A stretch of DNA of 64,000 nt, taken from contig NC_023751.2 in assembly GCF_000499845.2 (NCBI RefSeq), forward strand, positions 31,715,475 to 31,779,474, given 5' to 3'. The stretch is from Phaseolus vulgaris. Lineage: Eukaryota; Streptophyta; Magnoliopsida; Fabales; Fabaceae. The notes beneath the pieces are model-generated. The model searched no databases. It was not told where the DNA came from and worked only from the letters and a program-made list of their open reading frames with translations. The position numbers and the translations under genes were made by a program. Below, in pieces: positions 61,630 through 64,000 of this stretch (positions are counted from its first letter, which is position 1; the number at the start of each line of letters is the position of its first letter).

Positions 61630-61781
61630 TATGTTTTTTAAAATGTATCCAAAATGATCATTTATGTTAAATCGCACCAAACGATGTCAAGTGGTGCTTA
61701 TGTGGCATAGAAAAGGGGTTATATGGATTGTCAAGTAAAAGACACATCAGATTGGACCATTTTGGATACATAAAAAACATT
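61630..61781. repeat. Imperfect inverted repeat, about 30-bp arms
   Basis: The arm 'atgttttttaaaatgtatccaaaatg' (from about 61630) is mirrored by 'attttggatacataaaaaacat' (to about 61781), with about 95 bp between. The 'ttggtccctatg' edge is typical of short foldback or MITE-like repeats. Its class is not determined. Confidence 0.55.
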
Positions 61782-61884
61782 ACAGAATTGTTATAGCTAT
61801 TACTGTTCATTGAAGTTGTTGGTGTTGGATAAAGCACAAGTTGTTTCTGCACATCTGGGAGATGTTTTAGTTTATACATCATCT

Positions 61885-62136
61885 TCATCTAGATCGCAAT
61901 TCCTCCAATCTAGCCTTGATCTGATCCTGCAACAACTCTAACTGCTTCAAATACACCTCCAATTCCAAAATCCCTCGTCTTCTCCATTGTGCATGGTCCA
62001 TATCCTCAAGACATAGTGATAATGGGATTGGCACCAACCCAGGAGGTGGTTGTTCGTGTGCTTCATCCAACACTTCCTTCAGCAATGGGGAGAAACAGGA
62101 CTTCATTGGTGTGAGTTGATTTTTAGATGTTTTCAT
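61885..62136 (-). CDS. Hypothetical 83-aa protein with a C-terminal amphipathic helix
   Basis: An open frame from ATG at 62136 to a stop at 61885 encodes a Pro-rich middle (EQPPPGLVPIPLSL) and a Leu/Glu-rich C-terminal helix (LELEVYLKQLELLQDQIKARLEEL). Base composition is higher in GC than the flanks, which makes it look like a real exon or a captured gene piece. It starts just inside the subterminal repeats of a CACTA-like end (62178-62440). No family is recognised. Confidence 0.35.
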   Translation of the reverse strand: MKTSKNQLTPMKSCFSPLLKEVLDEAHEQPPPGLVPIPLSLCLEDMDHAQWRRRGILELEVYLKQLELLQDQIKARLEELRSR

Positions 62137-62149
62137 TTATGGTGACACT

Positions 62150-62440
62150 TTTACTTATTTGTCTTTAACCATCATAGAAAGTAACACATTCTATGACGGT
62201 TAAAAAATTATTTGTCAGAGAAAGTAACACATTCTATGATGGTTAAAATATTATTTGTGATAAAAAACACATTCTATGATGGCTTTTTTATACCCGACAT
62301 AGGAAGCAAATTTTCTATGACAGTTATACAATCGTTATAAAAAGTATAGACTTTCTATGTCGCATGTATCTATGATGGGTCTAAAATCGACATAGAAAGA
62401 CTTATTTTAATCGTCATAAAAAGTGTATTCTCCATTAGTG
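62150..62440. mobile_element. CACTA-type terminal region with subterminal repeats
   Basis: The terminus at 62440, read inward on the minus strand, is CACTAATGGAGAATACACTT. Inside it, words of the form 'cattctatga.ggttaaaa' repeat with a 43-bp period at 62178 and 62221, with a third copy near 62264. Inverted relatives ('cgacataggaagc', 'cgacatagaaag', 'cgtcataaaaag') follow. This is the expected layout of a CACTA end. The other end was not found, so the element is truncated or its left end is outside what I could align. Confidence 0.65.
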
Positions 62441-63600
62441 TCAATATCCACTTGTATCCATGCGTGTACTCGTGGGATGTTTTTTTCCTCTCTCTTAAAT
62501 TATGTGCCCAAGAAATTAATCAGAACAATGCGAACTAACTAAGAAACCAAAATTTAAGACAAGGTAAACTCTTAATCATGCGTTCAAGTACAACAACTCA
62601 AAAAACCATATTTCTAGGAGATTAGAAGATTAAAACAATTGCTATATAGAATTGAAAAATGAAACTTTATTGACTAGAACCTCATACCTCAATAGGGAAT
62701 TACAAATGAATCGACCCAAAGGGTTTTAGCCTTCCATGCGGAGGCAAAAACAAGAAAAATACAAAAAAGAAAATAAAACTAGGTTAGAGTGTGTTGCATA
62801 TGATGCTCCTCCATTCTTCTTCTGAAGTCTCTTTTATAATCTTATTTTCCTTGTACAAAATTTGATTCAAAATCTGCCTCATGATATTCTTTTACAATTA
62901 TCATATGTTTCCTTTCCTAATTCAAATTATTAAGAAGATATCTTCATTCCTAATCAGTCTCAAATTTTATTGTTGTTTCTCTTCTAGATATATTGTTTCC
63001 AATTTTTCTTCAAATTTACATACTGATTGAAATTAATTTTAGCACTACTGTGAGAGATATTGCAGAAGATTTGCTTTCAATTTTATTTTTTTTTGAAATA
63101 TCTGCAAATTTAATTATCTAATTCTTTATCTCAGATTTCATTTAAAGAAGCAATTTGGATTAAAAACACAAAATTAACAAAAATAACAATTAAGGCCCAA
63201 ATAAGTCCAATTAGAAAAATTTCAATTAAAACCGTGAATTTATCCAAGATTACAATTAAAAAATCTACTATTAAAACAATTAAATATAAATAAAATTATA
63301 TTCATTAGTTACATATAGAAAAACTAAATCTAACTCTTTTCATGTGAGTGATCTAACTTTTTTTCAAAACAAGTGTTGTCAATTTATAGTGAATTTTCTC
63401 CAACTTGGTGAGGAGGATGAGTACATGAGCGGGTCCATAATAGAATACCAAGGACTGGTATCTTTCACGAGGGTAACCATAAGCATACCACAAAGTCAAG
63501 ACCTTGGTCAACACCATATTTTCTTTGTTTTGTGTTGCTTTAGATTATTTTTCTTTCTATTTTCCCTTTTAATTAGGATGAGCTTGTAGTTATAATTCTT
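62441..63600. other. Intergenic DNA with possible LTR remnant
   Basis: No gene is supported. The block 62650-62900 ('cctcatacctcaatagg', 'atgcggaggcaaaaacaag') looks like a piece of a legume retrotransposon LTR in minus orientation, but no ends are visible. The frame 63344-63589 has no domain. Confidence 0.35.
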
Positions 63601-63609
63601 TAAGATTTT

Positions 63610-63953
63610 GGGAGCTTCTTCCTGCACCCCTATTTTTTTGAAATATCAAAATTACCCTTTCACGGTTTTGAATTATTCCAGAATAGGGATTCCATAGGCA
63701 AAAAGTGTTTCCAGAAAAAAAATTCCATAAGCAAAGGTATTTTCAAAATAGAAAATCTAGAAGACAAAAAAACATTCCAGAATATTCTTTCCAGGACATA
63801 TTTTTTTGATTTCTGGATTCGTAAATCCATAATTAATAAAATGTGTTCCAAAAATATTCCGGAAAAAGAAATCCAAAAGTTATTTTTAAAAAGGATAAAA
63901 CAGTGTTTTTAAAAAATGATGTGGTGCAGGAAGATATTTGTTAGAGTGCAGGA
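63610..63953. mobile_element. Probable MITE-like element with short inverted ends
   Basis: 'gcttcttcctgcacc' near 63610-63624 is mirrored by 'ggtgcaggaag' near 63923-63933 and again by 'gtgcaggaagaaa' near 63947-63959. The inside repeats 'ttccagaa' and 'ttccataggcaaa' words. No clear target duplication could be read, so the class is open. Confidence 0.4.
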
Positions 63954-64000
63954 AGAAATAGCCTGCGATTTTCTTTTATGGACACACCATGTTGATGGTT

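Noticed and set aside
1..64000. tRNA, rRNA or CRISPR-like arrays
   Set aside because: No cloverleaf with box A and B, no rRNA sequence, and no regularly spaced repeat-spacer array was seen; the primer-binding sites only resemble the tRNA end they pair with.

Overview
This is a nuclear window from a dicot plant, most likely a phaseoloid legume. The DNA is very AT-rich, six genes have ordinary plant GT-AG introns, and the spaces between them are filled with decayed plant retrotransposons and DNA transposons. The legume call is an inference: the small TRIM element (begins TGTTGGAGAT, PBS TGGTATCAGAGC) and the Ty3-type LTR remnants look like families I associate with Phaseolus, Vigna and Glycine. 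No search was run.

Six genes look intact. On the minus strand there is a small plant-specific protein (5077-5499), a large PB1-domain Raf-like kinase in nine coding exons (6417-12925, 1429 aa), and a PP2C phosphatase in four exons (54080-57166, 377 aa). On the plus strand there is a RING-H2 E3 ligase in three exons (37225-38926, 188 aa), a plant protein of unknown function in four exons (40877-43480, 468 aa), and a glycerol-3-phosphate-type MFS transporter in two exons (51070-53102, 492 aa). All exon joins were checked by phase and splice dinucleotides. The kinase, the phosphatase and the E3 ligase are typical signalling genes, but nothing suggests that the six genes act as a cluster.

The rest is mobile-element territory. 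At 15.6-16.1 kb is a hAT-type MITE with an 8-bp target duplication. At 18.36-18.73 kb is a complete 371-bp TRIM with a 5-bp target duplication. At 26.3-26.8, 47.1-48.1 and 60.5-61.3 kb are decayed Ty3/gypsy coding pieces, and at 0.29-1.53, 20.7-21.1 and 48.1-49.3 kb are decayed LTRs of one Ty3-like family. At 30.46-31.29 kb is a non-autonomous CACTA element with a 3-bp target duplication. At 43.7-45.9 kb two pieces of one gypsy family face each other head to head. Further CACTA-like ends lie near 46.97 and 62.44 kb.

The most unusual structure is at 32325-35970. A TRIM flanked by a 5-bp target duplication (GTTAT) carries a defective Ty1/copia body plus a single copia LTR, joined exactly at the primer-binding site. 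The order is TRIM LTR, PBS, copia body, copia LTR, second PBS, TRIM interior, TRIM LTR. The intact TRIM at 18.36 kb serves as an internal reference for which parts are TRIM. This is best explained by recombination of a one-LTR copia circle, or by template switching, at the shared 18-nt PBS junction.
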